A stretch of 64,000 nucleotides of DNA, from NCBI GenBank assembly GCA_002633025.1, contig NMRB01000296.1:258001-322000 (forward strand), read 5' to 3'. Under the pieces are notes generated by a model. It was not told where the DNA came from. It worked only from the letters and a program-made list of their open reading frames with translations, and made no database searches. Shown piece by piece: positions 51,338 to 62,262 of this stretch. The stretch is from Notospermus geniculatus (lineage: Eukaryota; Nemertea; Pilidiophora; Heteronemertea; Lineidae). Each line of letters opens with the position of its first letter. Within the stretch, counting starts at the first letter, position 1. The position numbers and the translations under genes were made by a program.

Positions 51338-51849
51338 TAGTGTACTGGACCATGGAGATGTCATTCTCAATGCTTCAATGCTCGCCCGATCAGCACATTG
51401 TGCGTTATGACGGCAACATTTTTGTGCCACGATAGTTTATGGTCCGTCATCAAGTCGTTCTATTCTCAGTTTGATTGATTAGGAGAGCGAACGATTCTCA
51501 TCATTTGACGGCAATGCACTTTTCAATTTTGTGACGTCGGTGGGATTCCTCGTCAAATTTCGTCCCCGAGCTCATTCTGGAACCGTTGGACAGCACCTGT
51601 CACATGGTACCTGATTCCAGCGCTTCATGTTCCATATTTCTTGCTTCTGATTTAAAAATCAATCATCAATCTTTCTGCCAGTGTTGAATTTATAGCTCAG
51701 TGTCATATCTCCACCGTCACAATCCCTCATGATTGCACTTTTACTGTGTCAGAGATGTGAATCATTTTCATCAGATTTTACCTCTATAATCTGGACCCCT
51801 CTGATTTATGGTGGCATTTATCAGTCAAAGGGATGTCTATGACACATAA

Positions 51850-52195
51850 GACCCCTCATGTTTGTTGATGTCCAGGATACAGCCTCTGATCTCCAGGACA
51901 GCCATCTCATGTCCTCTTTAATATCTCCAGGACCCCCCCCCCCCCATCCTCTTGCCTCTAGGATAGCACCCCTCATGCCTGTCCAATCTCCAGGATATCC
52001 CCCATTCCTCTTATCTCTAGGATAGCACCCCTCATGCCTGTCCTATCTTCAGGATAGCCGCCCATGTCCTCTTTAGAATAGCCTCCTCATATCTCCAGGA
52101 TTGTCCTCCATGTCCTTTTACCTCCAAGACAGCCCACGTGCCCTGTTTTCTTCAGGACAGCCCCTCATATCCTCGGTCCCAGGCTTTAGGATAGC
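51850..52195. repeat. Degenerate minisatellite, unit about 35 bp
   Basis: About ten units follow CTCCAGGATAGCCCCTCATG plus TCCTCTTT, with indels and a C run near 51935. Confidence 0.85.
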
Positions 52196-52215
52196 GGTCC
52201 TCTAACTCTCTGAAT

Positions 52216-55200
52216 TACAAGACGGCACTCACCATGTCCCCAGATCGGAGGGTGTCACGTCGATCGGCATAGCATTTCTGATCCATCACAATCAAGAATC
52301 GTCTGCCTGAGAGCTACTTTTGTTTCAGTGAGTTACATATGCTGTGTACTGCTGCCTCGTAATGACCATAGGGTCGTTAGGGAATTAGTTAATTTAACTT
52401 CACTACATCACATGCAATTTATCTTACGTTTTTTTTCGGGCGGAGAACTGGTCGTCACACGTCACATGGTAGAACTTGGCTCACAAAAGGATGTATGGTG
52501 CACTGACTTGAATGAATCAGAAAAACTCATTAACAAATTTCAATCTTTTTCTCTAATTACTTAAAGACCAATAAATCTGAGTAGAATATTGTCGATATTT
52601 TTGTTTTAAATGCAAGATCGACATCTTTTTTGCTGGCATATCTGGTTCAGTTTTAATTGCTGTTAGTTTGCTTTGAGATTCTAATGTACGGTATAGTTCC
52701 GAGAATTTTGATATTGTTCTTTACTGTCATTCATTGATTGTAAATGTGATTTTTCAGGTCATTTTCCTTGTTCAATATCATGTATTACCACAGGTTATCC
52801 CTAGAAATCACCATTTAAAAACCTAAAAAAGGATGTTGTGTTGACTTACAAAAGTGACAAAACTTCTATTCTTCATTTCTGTAAAGTTATTTCTTTTGTT
52901 CTGTACTTTCACCTTCTTCCTCTCAGTTCTCCAGTTGCTAAAGGCAGTATCACCATATGTGTGTCCAGTGGGGTGATGGTCTGTTGAAGTAATAGCTCAC
53001 CCTAGTACTATCAAGTACACTGTAGTGTACACCATGGCTATTCCTTCAATCAACCATGCCCCTACGGCCCTACTGACTCCGAGTGGAGATGCAGCCTTTC
53101 CATTGGAGGAGAGGGAAGAAGTACTTTCAGTTGAAAGGGGTAAAAGGCTTTTAAAAAGTTTAGTGTGATTACTTTTGGGATACACTGTACATGTACAAAT
53201 TGCTGTCATTTTGTCATGTGTTTACTAATCATTTTATTCAGCATTTCAATGATCTCAAAATCACAATTTCAGGGGGCGGATATTCGAAGAGGGGCATTCA
53301 CGGTAATTTGCATTTTTTACTCCATTTAACCAATCAAACAACAGCCACGATCAGTCAAAATCGTGGAACATCAAGGTTGTCCTTTATTACCGCTGACCTG
53401 TCTTTTTTGTTATTCGACTTATAACAACAGTGTGAAACGAGTCTGAATATCTAACTGAAAGGTCCAGGTGTCTGTCTTGGTCCCTTTCAGAAGGTGGAGC
53501 TACTGGTCTTGTCAGAACATGCAAAGTCACTTCTGCCCTGCAGTGGTAAAAATGCTCTACCTCAACTAAAAATCACTGCGTTTTACCACTGGAGGGAAGA
53601 TGTGGTGTTGAAGTTTATGAGAGGATCCTCAGCACAGCAAACCTTTGCTTTGCAGTTTTGATGGTGTCCACAATGAAAATGTGAATAAACCTGCACTCGA
53701 GCAAATAGCCTCCATTGCTGCTGATTTTCCAGCTGCAGGGGTCATTCCACTTTACCTTTGGCTGCTTTGTATGTAGGGTGCAAATTGCCTAAATCTGAAT
53801 GCTGGGTCTCCTGAAAGGGGTCGGAAGGGATCCTGACTCATGCCTTGTGGTTCCAAACATTTCCTCCATCAACTCATCCCACATCTTAGCAATTTCTCCC
53901 ATTCCAAACCATTTCCCCCCTCTGTCCCTCCCCTCCATCCTTCCTAAAATCGATCCCTCCCGAAATTGCTCAAATATGAACAATACAGCCAATCGAATCC
54001 CCGACAAATTGATGGCCCGGCCATTCTCTTTTCATTGTGTCTTATGAGCAGATGAGTCACAGTGTTATGTATTGCCAAATCTTACCATCGCGCTTGATAG
54101 CTGGTCGATATATAAAGAATGGAACTGGATAGACACAGTTTTGAATCTCGCGACAGCCGTGCCTTTGATCTTTGATCTAGTCTGGCACGACAGTCGTGCA
54201 GCGAGATGGAATCTCCATTTCTGTCGATTATGAAACTTAACGCATTGTACCTTTTATAAAATTCTGACTGGCTGCACCACTGCTGTGTCATACAGATGTC
54301 TATCAGTAACTGTGTGATGCTGCAGCAGCCGTTTGTTGGCTCCATTTGGTTAGCTTGCAATTCCACAGCTATCAGCACAGCAGTCTCGTCTGCCCTTGTA
54401 AAACAAAGATAGAAATCTAGGTTGTGTTGAAGGCCATTGTGTCCCTCAATCGCACTACCAGTGTCTGATGTTAGCAGACAAAAGACACTATGGGTGAGAT
54501 CCTGGAAGGGTGTTATTTCAAAATGGGTCAGTTTTGGCCAGTTCCCCACTCAAAAGAGAAGCCATCTTGCTTGAACTACAAACCTAAAATATGAACCCAG
54601 AAACCGCAGCACATGAATTTCTTAGTCCAGCTCAAAATGAATCCAACACTTGTGCAGCTTGTCCGCGTGCTCGACCAGAAATTGATTTGGCCAAGCCGGC
54701 AGTAAACCCAGATCAACCCGTATCCACTGCAATCGATCATGTTGTGTTAGAGATTCGCCCAGTGTATATATGATTTGATTCTATTCGTTTGTTATGGCAT
54801 TGGACTCCATTATGTCGCAGGGTAACTCATCTCGGCTATCCCGCGGATACGAACGATACGACTTAAATATAAGACGCGAGTATATCATGATGTCATATTG
54901 GGCTCCATTCTTCATGGTGGGCGATTTAAGCGATAACACGAGACATGAGCATGGTCGCTGTCGAGAAGCGACGCGGGATTCTGAATCTCAAGGCTCCCGT
55001 CTGGAGATGAATGATTAAACTGGCTGCATCTGTCTTCCTGTGAATGAAAAAGAATTTGTTGTCTAGTCGTGAAAAGACTACTGAAGATTTTTAAGCGGAT
55101 GGTCTTTCTTGGCTTCCATTTTGGGATGCTGTGACATCCACTAAATGAAGCTGCCTGGTGCCTATTGAAAATGAGGAGGTCTTTTCCTGCTCTGGAAAGG

Positions 55201-55675
55201 AGATTGACGGGTTGCGTACAAAAGGCTATGATAGTTGTGTACAGATGGATGATGGCACCACATGCTTGTTGTGAGAATCCTTACAAGCAGAACACCGTGG
55301 CATTACCCCTTCCAAAGCTGCTCTCTCCCCAATCTGTGTCCCTGAAAATGGAGTGATTTTCATTAGAAAGATCCCTGTTCCGTCCGTAACCAAACGCATC
55401 TGACGAATTCCCCAAAATGTACATACATGCAGCACCAAAGGTAAAATGGCACTGACAACACGTGATATTTGCTCAATGTACTTGCACTGACCATTCCTAC
55501 CACTTTGGTCTGTGTCCCTAGATAACTGCTCAGCCTCATAGACAGTGCACATAACTTCCTAGCAGCAAATTCCATTTCAGCCAAGTTGCTCCCCTCGAGC
55601 ACCTCCAACCTGCCTGAATGCATCATTTTCAGCTGTGAATAAGACCCTCACCAGTTGGCAGAAGAAAAGTGCCTT
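52216..55675. other. Intronic stretch, no recognised feature
   Basis: Positions 53850-53960 are strongly pyrimidine-rich. The 155-codon minus-strand frame at 54082-54549 shows no motif or splice support and is treated as chance. Confidence 0.45.
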
Positions 55676-55890
55676 TTCAAGGTCATTTGAATCCATTATT
55701 CAAGGTCACCTGAATATTTCTTGGCCAAGGTCACCTGAAATATTTCTAGGTCAAGGTCACCTGAAAGTATTTCTAGGTCAAGGTCGCTTGAACTATTTCT
55801 AGGTCAAGGACACTTGAAGTATTTCTGGGTCAAGGTCACCTGAACTATTTCTAGGCCAAGGTCATTAGATTATCTGGGTCAAGGTCACCA
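55676..55890. repeat. Minisatellite of about 26 bp carrying AAGGTCA half sites
   Basis: About nine units follow TCAAGGTCACCTGAA plus ATTTCTAGG. Five units hold exact TCAAGGTCA and two more hold CCAAGGTCA, all in the same orientation. TCAAGGTCA is the extended half site bound by monomeric nuclear receptors of the ERR and SF-1 type. Whether it acts in cis here is unknown. Confidence 0.93.
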
Positions 55891-56671
55891 GAGAAATTCT
55901 TGAATACAAAAATCTTGATGTGCTGCAAATGCTGTGGCCAAATGTCACCAGCAATTTGTAAAAATGCTTCTTCTGCCACTGGTATCCACGAGGTGAGAGA
56001 CAGTTTTTATCATAGTTTCATTTTCAGTGCCATCTATCAATCAGATTCTGAACTACAAAGGTATTGAATTTTTTTTTCTGTCATCATCACGATATATGTA
56101 TCTGTGAGGGATAAGTTCTAGGAAAATCTAGAATCTAAGTTTGGAGAGGTGAGCGATGTTTGTCCTACTCTGGGTGGATCGCAATTTTGGGGACAAAAGT
56201 TGAATTGTTGAAGATGTAGAACGGAATTTCATGATTGTGGCTCGCTTTGGAGAAGAGTGGTAAAATAGGTGAGAGAGAGTTTTCTTCTTTTTCTTCATTT
56301 CAGATGTCGTCTGCTAGAGATCTGATGCACAAATAGACGACGGGAAATCTTGGACCTACGTGATGGTTCCATTCATTTCTCTCACCCCCACCTTTCAGTC
56401 CATACAGAACTGGAATCCTTGCTAGCAATTTCTCCAATTTTACTGAAATCTACTCCCATGAATTTAGTCCCATCTTTTCAAATGAATTTCATATGTAATG
56501 AGTTGATTAGTCAAATTACCATTGCCTAGTGCCTTTGGGGATCTGGCAAATGGGTATCTGCGTTAGGGAATAAACTTTTAAATTTTACAATTTTTTGGGT
56601 GATTTTGCTTAATGTCGTTACATGTATCTCATCAATAATGAAATTGACATTATATAGATACTGTTGATTTC
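55891..56671. other. Intronic stretch
   Basis: No recognised feature. Confidence 0.5.
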
Positions 56672-56889
56672 CTCAGAGACTACTGTCTATGTAAGATTAA
56701 CTTCTTAAGTTGCTGAACATGTCTCTTAATTATGAGCTTAAGAGGGTACATTTTAACCCTTGGCACAGGAGTGTGTGGAATAATTAATGAGTCACTCCCA
56801 AACTTTCAAACCAAACCCTTTAAATGCATGTTAGGCCTAACTGTTAAAATAATGATTCAGTTGAGTGCTGATTATGATATACAGCATTA

Positions 56890-57175
56890 TTAACCCGTTA
56901 ATTGGGTAGGACGTCATATTACGTCTGTCTCGGGTGTTTTCAGGGGTTCCCCGGATTTTGTGGTGTTATCACGAAATCCGGGGAACCCCCGAAAACAGCC
57001 GAGGATCTCAGCTTGCGTATGACGTAACAGTACGCCCTGCAAGGAAATGGCGGTTCACATTGCGTAGGACGTTATATCACGTCCTGAACCTTATGTGTCA
57101 AATACTTTTTTTGGGCAGTTTTTTTCTAAGAAAAAAATGTTTTTTCAAAAATTAATTACACAGTTAACGGGTTGA
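56890..57175. mobile_element. piggyBac-like MITE, copy A
   Basis: The left end is TTAACCCGTTAATTGGGTAG and the right end is CAGTTAACGGGTTGA, where the terminal TTAA is mutated to TTGA. Subterminal GGACGTCATATTACGTC and GGACGTTATATCACGTCC are mutually similar. A long perfect-looking hairpin sits at 56929-57001. The TTAA target and CCC-starting ends fit nonautonomous piggyBac. Confidence 0.82.
56929..57001. repeat. Long stable hairpin inside the MITE
   Basis: GTTTTCAGGGGTTCCCCGGA continues into TTTTG and pairs with the inverted copy ending GGGGAACCCCCGAAAAC, separated by only a few bases. The outer CTCGG and CCGAG extend the stem to about 30 bp. The copy B version (57841-57913) has lost bases from one arm. 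Confidence 0.9.
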
Positions 57176-57179
57176 CTGA

Positions 57180-57354
57180 ACAGACAACATTGGGCATATG
57201 TGATGTACAGCAGGAGAAAACCGGAGTGCCCGGAGGAAACGAGGGCTGTCAGTGAGCGTTGCCCTCTGTATCTTATGAAGGAGTGCAACTGGGGATCGAA
57301 CCTGGACCTCAGAGGTGCAGGTGCTGATGCTGCCACTGCACCACTCTGACAGCC
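57180..57354 (-). mobile_element. tRNA-derived SINE, minus strand, copy A
   Basis: Read on the minus strand it starts GGCTGTCAGAGTGGTGCAGT (A box), then CACCTCTGAGGT, then the B box GGTTCGATCCCC. The body contains CCTCCGGGCACTCCGGTTTT, a motif I recall from SINE bodies in fish and invertebrates. The tail end adjoins the MITE border at 57175. Confidence 0.85.
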
Positions 57355-57803
57355 TTGTTAACTGTCACAAAGTCTGCTGTATGATTCAGACATCTGAGCA
57401 TTTTGAGCAAAAGTTGCATTGACGCAAGGTAAGCCTTTCTACTTTATTGGTTTGGGACACTGCATGCGTTCATTCAGAATTGTCTGTTCCCGTGTTCCTT
57501 GGCCTGTTTCCGAGGTTGATCATCAGAATCATAAAACTTCTAAAACATCACACTGACGTGTATGACAGGATGTTGAAAAGCTGTACTCAGAGACTACTGT
57601 CTATGTAAGATTAACTTCTTAAGTTGCTGAACATGTCTCTTAATTATGAGCTTAAGAGGGTACATTTTAACCCTTGGTGCAGGAATGTGTGGAATAATTA
57701 ATGAGTCACTCCCAAACTTTCAAACCGAACCCTTTAAATGCATGTTAGGCCTAACTGTTAAAAAAATGATTGAGTTGAGTGCATGTCATGATATACAGCA
57801 TTA

Positions 57804-58111
57804 TTAACCCGTTAACTGGCTAGGACGTCATATTACATCTGTCTCGGGTGTTTTCAGGGGTTCCCCGGATTTTGTGATGTCATCACGGAATCCGGGAACC
57901 CCCGAAAACAGCCGAGGATCTCAGCTTGCGTATGACATAATAGTACGCCCTGCAAGGAAATGGCGCTTCACGTTGCGTAGGACATCACGTCCTGAACCTT
58001 ATGTGTCAAATACTTTTTTTTGGCAATTTTTTTTCTAAGAAAGAAATTTTTTTTCAAAAGCTGGGACCTCAAATTTTTTTTCAAAAGTTAATTACACAGT
58101 TAACGGGTTAA
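57804..58111. mobile_element. piggyBac-like MITE, copy B
   Basis: Both ends are intact: TTAACCCGTTAACTGGCTAG on the left and CAGTTAACGGGTTAA on the right, sharing a 15 bp inverted repeat with TTAA at each border. It is a better-preserved sister of 56890-57175. Confidence 0.88.
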
Positions 58112-58115
58112 CTGT

Positions 58116-58291
58116 ACAGACAACATTGGGCATATGTGATGTACAGCACGAAGAAACCGGAGTGCCCGGAGGAAACGAGGGCTGTCAGTGAGCGTTGCCC
58201 TCTGTATCTCATGAAGGAGTGCAACTGGGGATCAAACCTGGGACCTCAGAGGTGCAGGTGCTGATGTTTCCACGGCACCACTCTGACAGCC
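58116..58291 (-). mobile_element. tRNA-derived SINE, minus strand, copy B
   Basis: Duplicate of the SINE at 57180-57354, with A box GTGGTGCCGTGG, B box GGTTTGATCCCC and the same CTCCGGGCACTCCGG body. Confidence 0.85.
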
Positions 58292-58387
58292 TTGTTAACT
58301 GTCACAAAGTCTGCTGTATGATTCAGACATCTGACCATTTTGAGCAGTCTCAAAGTTGCATTGATGCAAGGTAAGCCTTTCTACTTC

Positions 58388-58635
58388 TATAGACGATTCT
58401 CGAATTGGCAGATCTGCGCACTTTCGCCACGGTTGCAACCACAACGTCTATCTGAAACCAGCTGACGTGCCGCAATCCATGATTCAGCAATGGTCGACTC
58501 TGATGCAACGTCGTCGAAGTCACTGTCTTGGGGTTCTCTGCATTACGTCATTCAGTTTCAGATCGAGGTTGTGGTTGCGATTTTGGCAGAAGTGCGCAGA
58601 TCTTTCCCGTTTACATTAATTTGCGAATTGTCTAT
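58388..58635. mobile_element. 248 bp MITE inserted in duplication copy B
   Basis: The ends TATAGACGATTCTCGAATTG and GCGAATTGTCTAT, with inner AGATCTGCGCACTTTCGCC and GGCAGAAGTGCGCAGATCT, match the element at 24252-24499 in length and layout. Copy A has the uninterrupted site. Comparison of filled and empty sites suggests a TA or TAT target. Confidence 0.9.
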
Positions 58636-58774
58636 TGGTTCGGGACACTGCATGCGTTCATTCAGAATTGTCTGTTCCCCATGTTCCTTGGCCTGTTTCC
58701 GAGGTTGATCATCAGAATCATAAAACTTCTAAAACATCACACTGACGTGTATGACAGGATGTTGAAAAGCTGTA

Positions 58775-61190
58775 TTATAACCAATTTCAAATATCTTATT
58801 TGAATTTTCCAAAAACCGTCAAATTTCTCACTCCTGGTTTGTGAGAATTTACTCTCAGTCACACTTGGTATATCTAAACCCCACCTGCCCGCCCCCTAGG
58901 GGCTGTCACTACGCTGGAAACTTCTGCCAGGTTTCGTGATGTCGCACCTCGGGCTCAGCTTCGACAGCCATTAATTGGAAATGGCGGTTTAGGGCGATAC
59001 ATTGCATGACGACAGGCAAACTTTATGATTATATCAAAAAGAGTAGGTTTTGATAACCTCGCGATCAGTTGGAGCGATAAATTATTAACGTTTCATCGAA
59101 AAGCAAATAACAAACTGTCGGGTTTTCATGTAAGAACAATACATCATAGTAAATGAGTTGCATGTATTGTCATAAAATGGGTGTGGTTACCTGGGAGATC
59201 CAGGAAAAGGAAAGTGCATCCTGCAACAAAACCACTGATTGGCCGATATCGCAAACGTTTATAGACGAAGACCAATGAAAGTACTTGTACTATTTGGTCT
59301 TTTTGAGCAGTCTAAGTGAAGTGTAGGCCTACCTTGATCACTTCGGTGACGAGGGCAATGTCTACTATGAAGTGATGCAACTCAGTTTCTACAAATTACC
59401 AAACAATGACACGACCTTGATCAATGTCAACATGGAGGGCACTGAATGTACTTGTTAATGACCCTGCCCTATGTAACGATGGCCCTTGGCATTCAGACCG
59501 TTTCTAGAAGAAATTAACAATTAACGATGTTTGACCATCAATTACGTATGTATCTCATCTCCTGTATGAGGTCTTATTGTTCTCCTGCCTTGAAATAGTA
59601 TTTGTTCCATACCAACTTGACCCGAAACTCCCTGTACATTCATGCCAATACCTCTACAATATGAACCAGCTAGATGACTTGTCAGTTGGTTGGAACAGAC
59701 ATACATGTAATGATGATGACCCACAATTGGTTGTCGGGCGGAGTAACCATCGGTGCCGTTAAACGAGAAAAACGAACCCAAGGTGATTATTTACCTATCC
59801 ATCTTAATCTGTATCCAGAGCATCTGCCGATACCCATCTGGTATCTGATGCCCCCTGAGTCATCCCATGGGGAACCCCATGATCATTATCACTTTGTCAT
59901 ATGAAAATATCAAGATACGTTTTTCAATCCCCGGAAGAATCGCGGCGAAGATTTCCATTCGAAGTTTGCATGTCTTCCTAACGTTTTTAGTATTTCCTTA
60001 CCTCGATGAAATTCCTCAATTCTAATAAGGTTCAAATATTCCGGTAACCTTCATTTGAATCCAATGACATTGCGATGGGTGGAATATGGTGATTGCCATC
60101 GGGGCGAAAAAATTTCCCAATCAACTTCATTTGACCGTTGGGCAGATGGGATTCCCTCGGTCCCTGAACAAATGGAGAATTCATTTAGAATTGTATTTCA
60201 TCACCAGAAAGCTAATATAATCAAGCAAGCAAGAGCGATCCTGATCAATATTGCACCAGAGTTGGCTGGAACCGTCAGCAATGTGGCTCGGAATATATGG
60301 ACCTGTTTATGGACCAACTTTTCCCTCAGAGGGTGGTGGACTATCGTAGATTCTGTAGTGAGTTTTGAGCGTGTCGGCAATATGGCACCATCAATTATAA
60401 ATTTCTTCGTGAGCAACCTTTGGATTGGGGTTTACTGAATCCTATCACCTACGAAGAAGAATGAAAGATAGAACAGTGGCTGTATCCACTAGAAAGTGAC
60501 CAAAGACACTGTGGGTAGCAACAAAAGAGGTAGGATTTGGTGCTATTCCTGAAGATTGAGATGCTGCCGCTTGCTCTGTGTGGTCCCTTCTTGGGACAGC
60601 GCAAGAGAGAAGGCACGACTTCCATGAGTAACCGACCTACTCTTATAGGCTGCAGTAGATCTGAGGCATCCCTTTGGATGACAAGAGTAAAGATAGGCCC
60701 ATTCAGAAAGTGAAGGAATCTTCAAACTGTACAACTAATTCCCAGACCTTCACAGCAACAGCGATATAAATTCCAGTCCTCCAATGGTCCAATCCAACCT
60801 TCCAAGTTTAGATTGTTACTGAATTACAATTTCAACGATCCCGGCTGTAACCAAAGCTGAAATTGACCCCGTTGAGATATCGATTTGATCCGATATGACC
60901 TTGATCACTCGTTCCCGCCACGGGCCCCATGTTAATTGCTATGTATGAATAATGTTCGACACGGCGGCCATTAGAGATTCCCGCGCGTGATGAACGAGAG
61001 ACTTCATAAGGTTTTAATGGAAATTTTTGATAAGATGCTCAATCTTGTGAAGGTGATATTTCATTTCCTCCCCTCACCTGATGAGCCTTGCATTGTCTAC
61101 CTCCAACTGGCAATTTTCGGATCACACGTCAGAAATAAGAAGTCACAAGTGAGATATTTTCAATTTTCGTCCATGAAATACTTGACGGCG
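58775..61190. other. Intronic stretch, no recognised feature
   Basis: Both strands are open for 70-127 codons around 60055-60438 without a recognisable product. Confidence 0.45.
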
Positions 61191-61194
61191 CCCT

Positions 61195-61370
61195 CTCGGT
61201 GGTTGACATCAGGCAACAGACCCTAATGAGAAAATATTTGCGAGGGCATGGGTTCAAATGTCTGTACCGGTATATGAACTGTATATGAAGAAGTTGAGAG
61301 CCAAGCACCAAATATGACAGTATTGGGCGAATAGCAGGAGGAGGAAATGAGATTAGAGTGCCAGAAAAAA
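61195..61370 (+). mobile_element. Possible degenerate tRNA-derived SINE
   Basis: A B-box-like GGGTTCAAATG (61250-61260) follows TCTCGGTGGTTG at roughly tRNA spacing. GAGTGCCAGAAAAAAC near 61350 faintly resembles the GAGTGCCCGGAGGAAAC body of the SINE at 57180. Confidence 0.35.
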
Positions 61371-62174
61371 CAAGTGATATGTCAAATGCTTTCCTTAATT
61401 GACATGTAGGTACCCAAAATATAGACTATTTGCAATAGATGACTCCCTCGTAGAAAAAGGGTGGTAAGTGTCATTTAGTTTCCTTTCAAAGGACCTTTCA
61501 ACAAGAGAGGAATTTTCTTTTACTTTTACAGAAAAGAATCCATAGGTTTGTCAAGTTTTTTTTCGTGAGATTTTCTTTTGTGCACAAATAGCATTCACAA
61601 GGTTCAGATTGAAAAATGTATCGTCTGTCTCCTAACCAGCAACAGTTCTCGAAAATAAAGGATACAACTGTAGAAGGTTTGTGGATGTTTTTTATTGTTT
61701 TTGCCCGTGTTTGTTGCCTGTTTTGCCTGAAATAATTCTATGATATGTGATGCTGTTGGTAGAATCGTTGGAGTGTGTTCATCAGTCCTTTCTGAGAACA
61801 GTATCAACAGAATATAATGAGGAATGTATCATGTACGACGACTTGAAGCAAAACAACAGATATCTTTTTTGGCTTTAAGTGAAAAATAATCCACTGCTGA
61901 TGAAGATAGTTGGAGTCAATTGCAGTGTTACTTCAAATGTTTACATCAGTTTCATCTGAAAGTGAAGACGATTTTGTTCCCATGTCAAAATTTCGATGCA
62001 GATGTGCAAATATCGATGTAAATTACAGTGTGTGTATTTCATGATGGTTATTTTTCAGACAATGAGTGGCAAGCAATTACAGAAGAAGCAGGAATGATGT
62101 TTTAAGATCTTCATTTTTTTGCCCATTGGCACCTTGAAAAGTACCTGATCAGTTTCCAAATCGTATCTTTTCAG

Positions 62175-62262
62175 AACACTATCACATATTCGTGGGTGAC
62201 CTAGGCCAGGATATAGAGCACCACCACCTCTGGGATGCATTTACGCCATACGGATCTGTCTC
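62175..62262 (+). CDS. TIA1: TIA1/TIAR-type RNA-binding protein, exon for the start of RRM2
   Basis: The exon follows CGTATCTTTTCAG and precedes GTAAGTTA. After two bases that complete the Lys codon from the exon at 38932-38989 it reads HYHIFVGDLGQDIEHHHL and WDAFTPYGSV, leaving two bases (TC) for the next exon. IFVGDL is the RNP2 motif of RRM2. The family pattern, as I recall it, is HFHVFVGDLSPEI then LREAFAPFG in TIA1, TIAR, Rox8 and worm TIAR-1. The join DTS-K-HYHIFVGDL matches the vertebrate DTS-N-HFHVFVGDL. RRM2 is the main U-rich RNA-binding domain of these proteins. The three-His run and Trp in helix 1 (HHHLW) look unusual for the family. The next exon, carrying RNP1 (KGYGFVSF in relatives), was not found before 64000. 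Confidence 0.93.

Larger units (their letters stand above)
56672..57585. repeat. Tandem duplication, copy A (914 bp)
   Basis: The unit runs from CTCAGAGACTACTGTCTATG to GATGTTGAAAAGCTGTA and is followed directly by a second copy. It contains a piggyBac-like MITE and a SINE. It preserves the empty site of the 248 bp MITE (CTACTTTATTGGTTTGGGAC). Confidence 0.94.
57586..58774. repeat. Tandem duplication, copy B (1189 bp)
   Basis: This second copy of 56672-57585 is lengthened mainly by insertion of the 248 bp MITE at 58388-58635. Its piggyBac-like MITE is also slightly expanded (a repeated T-rich segment near 58060). Confidence 0.94.
38990..62174 (+). other. TIA1: 23.2 kb intron between the two TIA1-type exons
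   Basis: It begins GTAAGTATC and ends TCGTATCTTTTCAG. It holds the minisatellites, SINEs, MITEs, duplications and the weak coding candidate listed separately. Outside those, the stretches 38990-40312, 40427-41469, 44126-45837, 46076-47837, 52216-55675 and 58775-61190 show nothing I recognise. Assembly duplications inside it may inflate the length by one to a few kb. Confidence 0.85.

Noticed and set aside
54082-54549. 155-codon open frame, minus strand
   Set aside because: Composition looks protein-like, but no domain, start context or splice sites support it. Expected by chance at about this length.
55676-55890. Regularly spaced repeats considered as a CRISPR-like array
   Set aside because: Units are directly contiguous and degenerate with no unique spacers, and the sequence is from an animal nuclear genome.
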